Below, piece by piece: positions 51,996 to 64,000 of a stretch of 64,000 nucleotides of DNA. Location: assembly GCF_002077175.1 (NCBI RefSeq), contig NZ_CP014943.1:1922001-1986000 (forward strand), given 5' to 3'. The stretch comes from Colwellia sp. PAMC 21821 (lineage in GTDB: Bacteria; Pseudomonadota; Gammaproteobacteria; Enterobacterales; Alteromonadaceae). The stretch's first letter is position 1; the number at the start of each line of letters is the position of its first letter. The notes under the pieces are model-generated. The model was not told the DNA's origin. It saw nothing but the letters and a program-made list of their open reading frames with translations, and ran no database searches. The position numbers and the translations under genes were made by a program.

Positions 51996-52036
51996 AGCGG
52001 TTACTATTCCTTTAACTTAAGTTGCAAGTTAAAAGA

Positions 52037-52171
52037 TTAAGCACTTAAGCTTGCACGGCCTTTAGCACGACGACGTGAAATTACTGCACGTCCGTTTTTT
52101 GTTGCCATACGAGCACGGAAGCCATGGTTACGCTTACGTTTTAATACACTAGGTTGAAATGTTCTTTTCAT
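52037..52171 (-). CDS. rpmH: 50S ribosomal protein L34
   Basis: 44 residues, [20 protein letters not shown] at the start and [12 protein letters not shown] at the end, an almost invariant protein. It is too short for many ORF callers. First gene of the minus-strand rpmH-rnpA-yidD-yidC unit and divergent from dnaA. Confidence 0.97.
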   Translation of the reverse strand: MKRTFQPSVLKRKRNHGFRARMATKNGRAVISRRRAKGRASLSA

Positions 52172-52649
52172 TACGCTAATCCGTCTGTTGTTGTTGCCCT
52201 GGCAAAACAGCCTTCATGAGCACACTGGGTCTAAAAATGAGGCGAAATTCTATATAGAGAACGATACTTTGTCAATGGTTATTAATCAGCTATTTTCAAA
52301 AGATCGTTTGCGGATCGTCCTGATCTAAAAAATATCCACAGTTTTATAACAATTTTACTTTTTCCCATCTAATAACCTTGTTAATTTTAAGTAATAATTA
52401 AATAGTATATTGAAATATTTTTAGCATTATTTTGCTATTAAAAATAAGCAAGAAGCCTTGTTTTATTGAGTATTATAAAAATAATTTCAAATAAAAGCCA
52501 TTTATTGAAAAGTCAATATTGATGTTGTGGATAACTATAGTGATAATAGGGTAATTATATAAATTAATTTATTTACTCTTCTTTTTTTTATCGTGCTTAT
52601 TTTCACGTTATTAAATAAATTAAAGATACTATTTATCAGGAGTCGGTTG
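52172..52649. promoter_or_regulatory. rpmH-dnaA divergent promoter region with DnaA boxes
   Basis: 478 bp, AT-rich. A perfect DnaA box on the minus strand lies at 52526-52534 (TGTGGATAA) and a one-mismatch box at 52332-52340 (ATATCCACA). Three GATC sites cluster at 52302-52325. This supports DnaA autoregulation; there are too few boxes for it to be the main origin on its own. Confidence 0.7.
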
Positions 52650-54011
52650 TTGGATCATACACTTTGGCAAAAATGTTTGTCTGTTCTTCAAGAAGAATTA
52701 CCCGCACAACAATTCAGTATGTGGATTCGTCCACTACAGTGCGTGATTACAGACAATATTATGACGTTATATGCGCCAAATAGATTTGTCCTAGACTGGG
52801 TTAGAGATAAGTATGTAAATCGCATTAATGAGCTGGTAGGGATGCAAGACAGCGCAAATCCTCCACTATTGCGTTTTGATGTTGGTAGTATTCCAGCACA
52901 AACGACTAATATTCAAAATAGTATTAGTCAATTACAACCTAATATTCGCCCTAGTAATAAAGACACCGCAGTACCAGAAAGTAATTTGCCAAAAACTACC
53001 AATGTCAGAGTTAAGTATACCTTTGATAATTTCGTTGAAGGTAAATCTAACCAATTGGCTCGCGCAGCGGCATCCCAAGTAGCAGATAATCCTGGTGCAG
53101 CATATAATCCATTATTTATTTATGGTGGTACAGGTTTAGGTAAAACGCATTTATTGCACGCCGTGGGTAATGGAATTTTACTTAATAAGCCTAATGCCAA
53201 AATTGCTTACATGCATTCTGAACGTTTCGTGCAAGACATGGTGCGAGCGTTGCAAAATAATGCCATGGAAAAATTTAAACAATATTATCGTTCAGTTGAT
53301 GCCTTGCTCATTGATGATATTCAATTTTTCGCAGGAAAAGACCGTACACAAGAAGAATTCTTTCATACTTTCAATGCTTTACTTGAAGGTAATCAGCAAA
53401 TAATTTTAACCAGTGATCGTTACCCTAAAGAAGTAGACGTTGAAGATCGTTTAAAATCACGATTCGGTTGGGGTTTAACTATTGCCATTGAACCACCAGA
53501 GCTAGAAACACGTGTCGCGATCTTAAAGCGTAAAGCACAAGAAAGTCATATCAATCTCGCTGACGAAGTGGCATTTTTTATTGCCAAACGTTTACGCTCA
53601 AACGTGCGTGAATTAGAAGGCGCCTTGAATAGAGTGATAGCAAATGCTAATTTTACTGGCAGGGCTATTACTATTGATTTTGTTAGAGAAGCGCTACGAG
53701 ATTTACTAGCTTTACAAGACAAGCTAGTCACTATTGATAATATTCAACGTACCGTGGCAGAATATTATAAAATTAAGGTTGCTGATTTACTTTCTAAACG
53801 AAGAAATCGCTCAGTTGCTAGACCTCGACAAATTGCAATGGCATTATCTAAAGAGTTAACTAACCACAGTTTACCTGAAATTGGTGATGCTTTTGGCGGT
53901 CGTGATCATACGACTGTATTACATGCTTGTCGTAAGGTAAAATCTTTACGTGAAGAATCTCACGATATTAAAGAAGATTATTCAAATTTAACAAGAACAT
54001 TGTCATCATAA
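52650..54011 (+). CDS. dnaA: Chromosomal replication initiator protein DnaA
   Basis: 453 residues from TTG at 52650: AGGAG lies at 52638-52642 and the protein then starts [16 protein letters not shown], as other DnaA proteins do. The longer frame from 52593 adds 19 unrelated residues. Domain I (FSMWIRPLQ), a variable linker, AAA+ with [13 protein letters not shown] and LLIDDIQFF, and domain IV with the DNA-binding signature [15 protein letters not shown]. First gene of dnaA-dnaN-recF-gyrB. Confidence 0.97.
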   Translation: MDHTLWQKCLSVLQEELPAQQFSMWIRPLQCVITDNIMTLYAPNRFVLDWVRDKYVNRINELVGMQDSANPPLLRFDVGSIPAQTTNIQNSISQLQPNIRPSNKDTAVPESNLPKTTNVRVKYTFDNFVEGKSNQLARAAASQVADNPGAAYNPLFIYGGTGLGKTHLLHAVGNGILLNKPNAKIAYMHSERFVQDMVRALQNNAMEKFKQYYRSVDALLIDDIQFFAGKDRTQEEFFHTFNALLEGNQQIILTSDRYPKEVDVEDRLKSRFGWGLTIAIEPPELETRVAILKRKAQESHINLADEVAFFIAKRLRSNVRELEGALNRVIANANFTGRAITIDFVREALRDLLALQDKLVTIDNIQRTVAEYYKIKVADLLSKRRNRSVARPRQIAMALSKELTNHSLPEIGDAFGGRDHTTVLHACRKVKSLREESHDIKEDYSNLTRTLSS

Positions 54012-54039
54012 TAATAAGTAAGTTAAAAGTGAGTCAGAA

Positions 54040-55143
54040 ATGAAATTTTCATTGAACAGAGAATTACTATTGAAACCATTATTATTGGTTTCAGGTGCTG
54101 TAGAACGAAAAAGTACATTACCCATTTTAGGTAATATTCTCTTTGACGTAAGTGGGCAATCACTTACGTTGACAGCTACTGATTTAGAGTTGGAGATGGT
54201 GGCTTATGCGACTGTAGACAATCATTCAGATGACGGGAAAGTCACTATTCCTGCTCGTAAGTTACTTGATATTTGTAAAAGCTTACCTGATGACTCTATG
54301 CTAACTTTTGAAACTGATAATGATGTTATAAAAATCAGTACGGGTCGCAGTAAATATTCACTCTCGACCTTACCATCTGATGACTTTCCCAATATTGAAG
54401 AATGGAAAGGCGATGTAGAATTTAAACTATTAAAGTCTGAATTATTACGTTTAATAGAAAGTACGCATTTTTCGATGGCGAACCAAGATGTTCGTTATTA
54501 TTTAAATGGTATGTCGATAGAAACAGAAGGTCATGAAATACGTTCTGTTGCTACTGATGGACATCGTTTAGCTATTTGTAAAATTTCAAATCCAGATCTT
54601 GAATTGCCTGCTCGACAAGTCATTGTGCCACGTAAAGGTATACTCGAAATTATTCGTTTATTAGATCCTGTTGACGAACCGGTACAGGTTTTTCTTGGCT
54701 CGAATCATATTCGAATTATTGATAGTGAATTTTCATTCACCAGCAAACTTGTTGACGGCCGCTTTCCTGATTATCGTCGAGTTTTACCACGTAATGGCGA
54801 TAAAATTCTTAATGCCAATAAAGATGTACTTAGACAAGTACTGTCACGCGCTTCTATTTTATCTAACGAAAAATTTAAAGGTGTTCGTCTTAATTTTGGT
54901 AGTACAGAGCTAAAGATAACGGCAAATAATCCTGAGCAAGAACAAGCTGAAGAAGTGATTGAAATTGATTTTCCTTACGAGGAAGTCGAAATTGGTTTCA
55001 ATGTAAGCTATGTATTAGACGTACTAAATGCTATTAAAGAAACAGATGTAAAATTCACCTTAGCCGATGCTAACAGTAGTGTCGTTATTGAAGGTGGAGA
55101 ATCTGGAGAAGCTTTGTATGTAGTAATGCCAATGCGCTTGTAA
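54040..55143 (+). CDS. dnaN: DNA polymerase III beta sliding clamp
   Basis: 367 residues. Start MKFSLNRELLLKPLLLVSGAVERKST and end VVMPMRL are canonical; three clamp folds give a ring as a dimer. 28 bp after dnaA; recF follows after 2 bp. Confidence 0.98.
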   Translation: MKFSLNRELLLKPLLLVSGAVERKSTLPILGNILFDVSGQSLTLTATDLELEMVAYATVDNHSDDGKVTIPARKLLDICKSLPDDSMLTFETDNDVIKISTGRSKYSLSTLPSDDFPNIEEWKGDVEFKLLKSELLRLIESTHFSMANQDVRYYLNGMSIETEGHEIRSVATDGHRLAICKISNPDLELPARQVIVPRKGILEIIRLLDPVDEPVQVFLGSNHIRIIDSEFSFTSKLVDGRFPDYRRVLPRNGDKILNANKDVLRQVLSRASILSNEKFKGVRLNFGSTELKITANNPEQEQAEEVIEIDFPYEEVEIGFNVSYVLDVLNAIKETDVKFTLADANSSVVIEGGESGEALYVVMPMRL

Positions 55144-55145
55144 GA

Positions 55146-58698
<3,553 letters not shown>

Positions 58699-58717
58699 CC
58701 TTTAAAATTGTATAGAT

Positions 58718-58750
58718 AAAAATGCCCGATCATCAGATCGGGCATTTTTT
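58718..58750 (+). terminator. Terminator after gyrB
   Basis: AAAATGCCCGATC-ATCA-GATCGGGCATTTTTT, a 13-bp stem with U-run. 20 bp past the gyrB stop, ending the dnaA-dnaN-recF-gyrB unit. Confidence 0.92.
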
Positions 58751-58875
58751 GTTTCTAACCTTGTATATTTGAGTAAATAAATTCAAAACATCTAAGCAAG
58801 GACACTAGGCTAATAAAGCGACAAACGGTATAATTAGCCTTATTTAATACACTATAACCATAGATTCGGAATGTT

Positions 58876-59811
58876 ATGAGTACCTTTAATGTAAAGACCT
58901 TTCAAGGACTAATATTGCAACTGCAAGATTATTGGTCGCGCCAGGGCTGTGTCATAGTTCAGCCATTAGATTTAGAAGTAGGGGCAGGCACATTTCACCC
59001 GATGACATTTTTACGTTCTATTGGTCCTGAGCCAATGAGTAGTGCTTATGTGCAACCATGTCGCCGTCCAACCGATGGTCGCTATGGTGAAAACCCAAAT
59101 AGATTACAGCACTATTATCAATTTCAAGTCATGCTAAAGCCGTCTCCAGACAATATCCAAGAGCTATACCTTGATTCGTTAAAAGAGATGGGTATTGATC
59201 CACTTGTGCACGATATTCGTTTTGTTGAAGACAACTGGGAATCGCCAACTTTAGGTGCTTGGGGTTTAGGCTGGGAGATTTGGCTAAATGGTATGGAAGT
59301 TTCGCAATTTACTTATTTCCAACAAGTTGGCGGTTTAGAGTGTGCTCCCGTTACCGGTGAAATTACTTACGGCTTAGAACGTTTAGCTATGTATATTCAA
59401 AACGTAGATAGTATTTATGACCTTGTATGGGCTGATGGTCCTATGGGTAAAGTACTTTATGGTGATGTATTTCATCAAAATGAAGTTGAGCAATCAACTT
59501 ACAATTTTGAACATGCTGACGTTGACGCATTATTTAAAACGTTTGACCAGTGTGAAAAAGACAGCCAAAAATTGATCGAAGCTGGCTTAGCATTGCCCGC
59601 TTATGAGCAAGTGATGAAAGCCTCTCATGCTTTTAACTTACTTGATGCTCGTCATGCAATATCTGTAACTGAACGACAACGTTATATATTACGAGTAAGA
59701 ACCTTATCTAAAGCTTGTGCTCAAGCTTATTATGCAAAACGTGAAGAACTTGGATTTCCGCTTTGTAAAAACAATTCAGCAAATGGTAACACGACTAAGG
59801 AACAATCATAA
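58876..59811 (+). CDS. glyQ: Glycyl-tRNA synthetase alpha subunit
   Basis: 311 residues. [33 protein letters not shown] and [14 protein letters not shown] are class II motifs of the alpha subunit, which holds the catalytic site. Its stop overlaps the glyS ATG by one base. Confidence 0.98.
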   Translation: MSTFNVKTFQGLILQLQDYWSRQGCVIVQPLDLEVGAGTFHPMTFLRSIGPEPMSSAYVQPCRRPTDGRYGENPNRLQHYYQFQVMLKPSPDNIQELYLDSLKEMGIDPLVHDIRFVEDNWESPTLGAWGLGWEIWLNGMEVSQFTYFQQVGGLECAPVTGEITYGLERLAMYIQNVDSIYDLVWADGPMGKVLYGDVFHQNEVEQSTYNFEHADVDALFKTFDQCEKDSQKLIEAGLALPAYEQVMKASHAFNLLDARHAISVTERQRYILRVRTLSKACAQAYYAKREELGFPLCKNNSANGNTTKEQS

Positions 59812-61877
59812 TGACTACAGAAACACTACTGATTGAACTAGGTACTGAAGAGTTACCACCGAAATCATTAAGAACCTTAGCAACGACATTCTTCGATCAG
59901 ATTAAGTTGCAGTTGGACGATGCTAAACTTACTTATTCTGATATCCATTGGTATGCAACGCCAAGACGTTTAGCGGTAAAGGTTGATAACTTAATCGCTA
60001 ACCAGGCTGACAAAGCCATAGAGAAGCGTGGACCAGCGGTTAACGTAGCATTTGACGCTGAAGGTAACGCGAGTAAAGCTGCAGAAGGTTGGGCGCGCTC
60101 AAATGGTATTACCGTTGCAGAAGCAGAGCGTTTGGTAACAGATAAAGGTGAATGGCTACTTTATAAAACTATTGAGCAAGGCAAGCACGTTGAACAGTTA
60201 ATTCCTACTATGGTTAACAATGCCATTGCAAAATTACCTGTACCTAAACCTATGCGTTGGGGCTCAGGTAGGACTCAATTTATTAGACCAGTACATACTT
60301 TAACTTTGATGTACGGTTCAAGTATTATTCCGGGTGAGTCTTTAAACATTCGCTCTAATAACTTGGTGACAGGTCACCGCTTTCATCATCACGGCGTTGT
60401 GGCATTAAGTCATGCGAATGATTATGAAAGTGCCTTAAAAGCAGCACATGTTGTAGTTGACTACGAAGCACGTAAAGAAACTATCCAACAACAAATTAAT
60501 GCAGCAGCAACAGAAATTGGCGGTATCGTTTTACCTGACGACGAGTTACTAGAAGAAGTAACTTCATTAGTTGAATGGCCAGTTGTATTAACCGGTAGCT
60601 TCGATGAAGATTTTTTGAATGTACCTGCAGAGCCATTAATTTATTCGATGAAAGATCATCAAAAATACTTTCCAGTGACTGATACTGAAGGTAACTTGTT
60701 GAATAAATTCATCTTTGTGTCAAATATAGACAGTAAAGACCCAAGCCAAGTTATTAAGGGAAACGAGAAGGTAATTCGACCAAGATTAGCTGATGCTGAG
60801 TTTTTCTTTAAAACAGATAAAAAACAATCACTTGAGTCAAGATTAGAGAGTTTGGAGTCTGTATTGTTCCAAAAACAACTGGGAACGGTAAAAGCTAAGT
60901 CTGAACGCATTGCTAGCTTAAGTGAATTTGTTGCCAATGTAATTGGTGATGATACAGCTATGGCTCATCGCGCCGGTTTACTCAGTAAAACTGATTTAAT
61001 GTCAGATATGGTACTTGAGTTTCCACAAGTGCAAGGCACCATGGGTAAATATTATGCTCAGCATGATGGTGAACCAGCAGCGGTTGCCCAAGCACTTGAA
61101 GATCAGTATCGTCCTCGTTTCGCGGGTGACACACTGCCAGAACAAACCATAGGTTGCGCTGTAGCGATTGCTGATAAAGTAGATACCTTAGTCGGTATAT
61201 TTGGTATTAACCAAGCACCCAAAGGCGATAAAGACCCATTTGCTTTACGTCGTGCGGCTATTGGTTTAATCCGTATTATCATCGAGAAAGACCTTAATTT
61301 AGATATTGCTGATTTAGTGGCGAAAAGTGTCGAGCTTTATCAAGACAAGCTAACCAACCAAGACGTTACTAAACAGGTGCTTGATTTTGTTTTTGGTCGC
61401 TACCGTGCTTATTATCAAGATCAAAATATTAGTGTTGATGTTATACAAGCCGTTTTAGCGAATGCACCATCAGCGCCATTAGATTTTAATAAGCGTATTC
61501 ATGCCGTAACACACTTTAAAACGTTATCGGAAGCAGCAACATTAGCGGCTGCTAATAAACGTGTTGGTAATATTTTAGTCAAATTTAAGGGCGAGTTGTT
61601 TGAATCGTTTAATCAAGATTTAGCCTCTGAAACTGCTGAAATTGAGCTAGCTACAGCATTTTCAGTCGTAAAAGCTAAAATAGAACCATTAATGCTTGCA
61701 AAAGATTATCAAGGAGCATTAACTGAGCTATCAGCGTTGAAGCAAACGATTGATAACTTTTTTGATAATGTTATGGTAATGGCTGATGACGAACAGGTTA
61801 AAACCAACCGTTTGACGTTACTAAACGAAATAAGAAATAGCTTCTTTGCAATTGCGGATATTTCATTATTACAGTAA
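59811..61877 (+). CDS. glyS: Glycyl-tRNA synthetase beta subunit
   Basis: 688 residues. Start LLIELGTEELPPKSL is canonical, as is KDHQKYFPV with surrounding residues. Binds tRNA-Gly with the alpha subunit in an alpha2beta2 enzyme. Ends NSFFAIADISLLQ. Overlap with glyQ indicates translational coupling. Confidence 0.98.
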   Translation: MTTETLLIELGTEELPPKSLRTLATTFFDQIKLQLDDAKLTYSDIHWYATPRRLAVKVDNLIANQADKAIEKRGPAVNVAFDAEGNASKAAEGWARSNGITVAEAERLVTDKGEWLLYKTIEQGKHVEQLIPTMVNNAIAKLPVPKPMRWGSGRTQFIRPVHTLTLMYGSSIIPGESLNIRSNNLVTGHRFHHHGVVALSHANDYESALKAAHVVVDYEARKETIQQQINAAATEIGGIVLPDDELLEEVTSLVEWPVVLTGSFDEDFLNVPAEPLIYSMKDHQKYFPVTDTEGNLLNKFIFVSNIDSKDPSQVIKGNEKVIRPRLADAEFFFKTDKKQSLESRLESLESVLFQKQLGTVKAKSERIASLSEFVANVIGDDTAMAHRAGLLSKTDLMSDMVLEFPQVQGTMGKYYAQHDGEPAAVAQALEDQYRPRFAGDTLPEQTIGCAVAIADKVDTLVGIFGINQAPKGDKDPFALRRAAIGLIRIIIEKDLNLDIADLVAKSVELYQDKLTNQDVTKQVLDFVFGRYRAYYQDQNISVDVIQAVLANAPSAPLDFNKRIHAVTHFKTLSEAATLAAANKRVGNILVKFKGELFESFNQDLASETAEIELATAFSVVKAKIEPLMLAKDYQGALTELSALKQTIDNFFDNVMVMADDEQVKTNRLTLLNEIRNSFFAIADISLLQ

Positions 61878-61906
61878 TTAACTGTGATAAATTAGGAGTA
61901 AGTTAC

Positions 61907-64000
61907 TTGAAAAATTTTAATTTTAAATTTGTTTCACCAATTATATTTTCGTTATTATTATCTGCATGCGGAGGAGGAGGAAGTTCAACTCCAGCCGACA
62001 CCACTCCGAATAAGGCACCGATAGTGAACGCTGGCGGAGATGTAACAGTGGATGAAAATACCAGTGTTACTTTAGCAGGAACGGCCACAGATGCAGATGG
62101 TTCAATAGCAACATATAGCTGGTCGCAAGCATCTGGAACTGAAGTAGGGTTAATAAACGCAGATAAAGCTACAGCATCTTTTATGGCCCCTGATATCAAT
62201 GAAAGTGAAACCTTAACTTTCACGCTAACGGCTACTGATAACGACGGCGCAAGTGCCAGTGATACGATTTCTATTATTGTAACTAGGGTTAATAATGCTC
62301 CAACAGTAAACGCAGGCGAAGACTTAACAAAAGATGAAAATACTAATGTTACTTTAGCTGGAACTGCTATAGATACTGATGGTTCAATAGCAACATACAG
62401 CTGGAGTCAAGCATCTGGAACCGAAGTAAGTTTAACAAGTACAGATACGACTTCAACCTCGTTTATGGCTCCTGATATCAATGAAAGTGAAACGTTAACT
62501 TTCACGTTCACGGCTATTGATAACGATGGAGCAAGCACCAGCGATACCATTTCTGTTAGTGTGATTAAGGTTAATAAGGCACCGATAGTTGATGCAGGTG
62601 AAGATGTAACTGTTGCTGAAAATACCAGTGTTACTTTAGCGGGAACAGCTACAGATACAGATGGCTCAATAGCAACATATAGCTGGTCGCAAACATCAGG
62701 AACCGAAGTTAGTTTAACAACTACAAATACGGCTTCAACATCGTTTATAGCCCCTGATATAAATGAAAGTGAAACGTTAACTTTCATTTTCATAGCTACT
62801 GACAATGATGGCGCAAATACCAGTGATGTCATTTCTATTAGTGTCACTAAGGTTAATAAGGCACCGATAGTAAACGCAGGCGAAGACTTAACAGTGGATG
62901 AAAATACGAATGTTACTTTAGCAGGCACGGCTACAGATACAGACGGCACAATTACAAAATATAGCTGGGCACAGACATCAGGTACTGTAGTTACCTTAAC
63001 AAGTACAGATAACGCTTCAACCTCATTTATAGCGCCTGAGAACAATGAGACTGAAGTGTTGACTTTTAGCTTAACGGCTACTGATAGTGACGGTGATACG
63101 GCATCAGACTCAATCAGTATTGAAGTGTTAAATATAGCTCCTGGGGTTTCGGGGCAGGTTACTTTTGAAAGAATAAAACACTGGGAACGCAAAGAAAGTG
63201 AGACTTCAACTCTCTTTGGATTAGATCCAGATAATGCAGAAAATCAACCAGTTAGGGCTGTTGTTGTTAACCTTAAAGATTTTGAGAATAATACACTGTC
63301 AACCGCAATAACTGATGATAGCGGGAATTACTTATTTTCCTTGCTAGAAAGTGATAAAGATAAATGGTTTTCAATCGAGGTGGTTTCTCAACTTGAACCT
63401 GACGGTAAATTTAACAATGGCTTTTCCATTTCTGTTAAAGACCCATCGACGGGGGTAAATATAGAAAATCAAACAAGCTATATTTATGCAACAGAGCAAT
63501 TTCAATACGTAGATAAAAGACATTATCAGGACGTACTTCTTTCTGCTGGTTGGAATGCAGTCGAAAATAAATTTGAAGTAGGAAAGGTTGACGCACAGCC
63601 CTTTGCAATTTTAGATAGTGTGTTTAAGGGGCTACGTTATTTAGAGTCTTTCGGGGTTGAATTTAACGAACCACTGTCCCCACTCAACATAACTTGGACT
63701 ATGGATGATTGGGATGACCTTGTGCTCGAGAATTTTTTTGATGCAGTTGATGATGGTTATATCTCTATATCTGCGCCATACAGCGAGCAAGTTATTATTC
63801 ATCTTTTCACTCACTTTTTTGAAGTTAAGGTTTTGGACCGTGGCGACACTCTAGGAGGTGGATATTCAGTAGGGCATATCGTCAATTTTTCTACAGCTTT
63901 CTCAGAAGGGTTCGCAGCAGTAGCAGTTCCTGCTGCCGTGCTTGATGACTGGAACCTTAAAGCGGCAAACAACAAGGCATATGATTCCATTTTGGAGATT
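61907..64000 (+). CDS. PKD-repeat lipoprotein with decayed metalloprotease-like region (3' partial)
   Basis: 698 codons are open to the window end. The start is a TTG at 61907 with AGGAG at 61894-61898. Lipobox LSAC (Cys21) is followed by a Gly/Ser linker. Four PKD/K319L-type Ig-like modules follow (about 35-408; NKAPIVNAGGDVTVDENTSV ... TATDNDGASASDTISI). A short SdrD-B/carboxypeptidase-regulatory-like domain comes next (NQPVRAVVVNLKD...DDSGNYLF). The last visible part has IIHLFTHFFE, then LGGGYS and AFSEGFAAV, resembling metalloproteases that read HEFGH ... SEGW; here the catalytic Glu is Leu633. Probably a surface-exposed binding lipoprotein. The end of the gene is not visible. Confidence 0.85.
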   Translation, partial: MKNFNFKFVSPIIFSLLLSACGGGGSSTPADTTPNKAPIVNAGGDVTVDENTSVTLAGTATDADGSIATYSWSQASGTEVGLINADKATASFMAPDINESETLTFTLTATDNDGASASDTISIIVTRVNNAPTVNAGEDLTKDENTNVTLAGTAIDTDGSIATYSWSQASGTEVSLTSTDTTSTSFMAPDINESETLTFTFTAIDNDGASTSDTISVSVIKVNKAPIVDAGEDVTVAENTSVTLAGTATDTDGSIATYSWSQTSGTEVSLTTTNTASTSFIAPDINESETLTFIFIATDNDGANTSDVISISVTKVNKAPIVNAGEDLTVDENTNVTLAGTATDTDGTITKYSWAQTSGTVVTLTSTDNASTSFIAPENNETEVLTFSLTATDSDGDTASDSISIEVLNIAPGVSGQVTFERIKHWERKESETSTLFGLDPDNAENQPVRAVVVNLKDFENNTLSTAITDDSGNYLFSLLESDKDKWFSIEVVSQLEPDGKFNNGFSISVKDPSTGVNIENQTSYIYATEQFQYVDKRHYQDVLLSAGWNAVENKFEVGKVDAQPFAILDSVFKGLRYLESFGVEFNEPLSPLNITWTMDDWDDLVLENFFDAVDDGYISISAPYSEQVIIHLFTHFFEVKVLDRGDTLGGGYSVGHIVNFSTAFSEGFAAVAVPAAVLDDWNLKAANNKAYDSILEI
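62009..63130 (+). repeat. Four tandem PKD-domain coding repeats, 282-bp period
   Basis: Copies start at 62009, 62291, 62573 and 62855; the first three spacings are exactly 282 bp (94 codons) and the fourth copy is 276 bp. Long stretches are nearly identical between copies, for example around GGTTCAATAGCAACATA. Confidence 0.92.

Noticed and set aside
52172..52649. rpmH-dnaA gap as the main oriC
   Set aside because: Only one perfect and one imperfect DnaA box and three GATC sites, against four boxes and nine GATC sites at mnmG-mioC. Not excluded without skew data.
62407..63192. Minus-strand open frame of 261 codons
   Set aside because: It is antisense to the PKD repeats of the lipoprotein, whose frame has SD, lipobox and clear domains.

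Overview
The window is a chromosomal segment of an AT-rich marine gammaproteobacterium. Gene content and protein sequence point to the Alteromonadales, most likely Colwelliaceae (Colwellia/Thalassotalea type). This placement is inferred from family resemblance and gene order, not from a database search. It carries the replication-origin neighbourhood: rpmH-rnpA-yidD-yidC, mnmE, mioC, a candidate oriC, mnmG-rsmG-parA-parB, the complete atp operon, and dnaA-dnaN-recF-gyrB running the other way, followed by glyQS.

Layout. (1) Positions 1-7.3 kb hold signalling genes: the end of a propeller-type hybrid histidine kinase on +, and on - a coupled pair made of a REC-GGDEF-EAL protein and a large sigma-54 activator with PAS, degenerate GGDEF and GAF-like regions. 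(2) Positions 7.3-14.7 kb are accessory. Two copies of a two-gene cassette (DUF1328-type membrane peptide plus a small helical-repeat lipoprotein) flank a VOC protein, a Sad-like aldehyde dehydrogenase, an NmrA/SDR-like protein and a MAPEG protein; an unrecognised membrane protein follows. (3) Positions 14.8-21.4 kb hold a giant secreted protein with seven SdrD-B-like repeats and an acidic-serine insert, next to a PEP-CTERM protein that shares its N-terminal domain. (4) Positions 22.1-27.0 kb are a glmU / periplasmic binding protein / DeoR regulator / glmS cluster for amino-sugar nucleotide synthesis. (5) Positions 27.2-35.3 kb hold tex, a DcaP-like porin, a free-standing acyl-CoA-synthetase C-terminal domain, an S9 dipeptidyl peptidase and a cytochrome b561/YceI pair. 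(6) Positions 35.7-42.7 kb are atpIBEFHAGDC. (7) Positions 43.0-58.7 kb are the origin region. (8) Positions 58.9-64 kb hold glyQ, glyS and the start of a lipoprotein with four PKD-like repeats and a decayed metalloprotease-like motif; it runs off the window.

How it works together. Between mnmG and mioC (about 47.35-47.69 kb) lie nine GATC sites, AT-rich 13-mer-like tracts and four DnaA boxes, the arrangement of an E. coli-type oriC. A DnaA box also lies in the dnaA promoter region, suggesting autoregulation. parA/parB lie left of oriC, and two perfect 16-bp parS palindromes lie inside recF to its right, so the origin, its segregation genes and the centromere sites sit within about 13 kb.

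Most interesting observations: the duplicated cassette keeps an upstream element at the same 150-bp distance in both copies; both parS sites sit in the same codon phase of recF; the giant protein carries its 8+8 acidic-serine array inside an otherwise conserved domain; the last lipoprotein has HLFTH where a metalloprotease would have HExxH; and a run of potential hairpins fills the atpB-atpE gap. No mobile element, tRNA, rRNA or CRISPR array was recognised.
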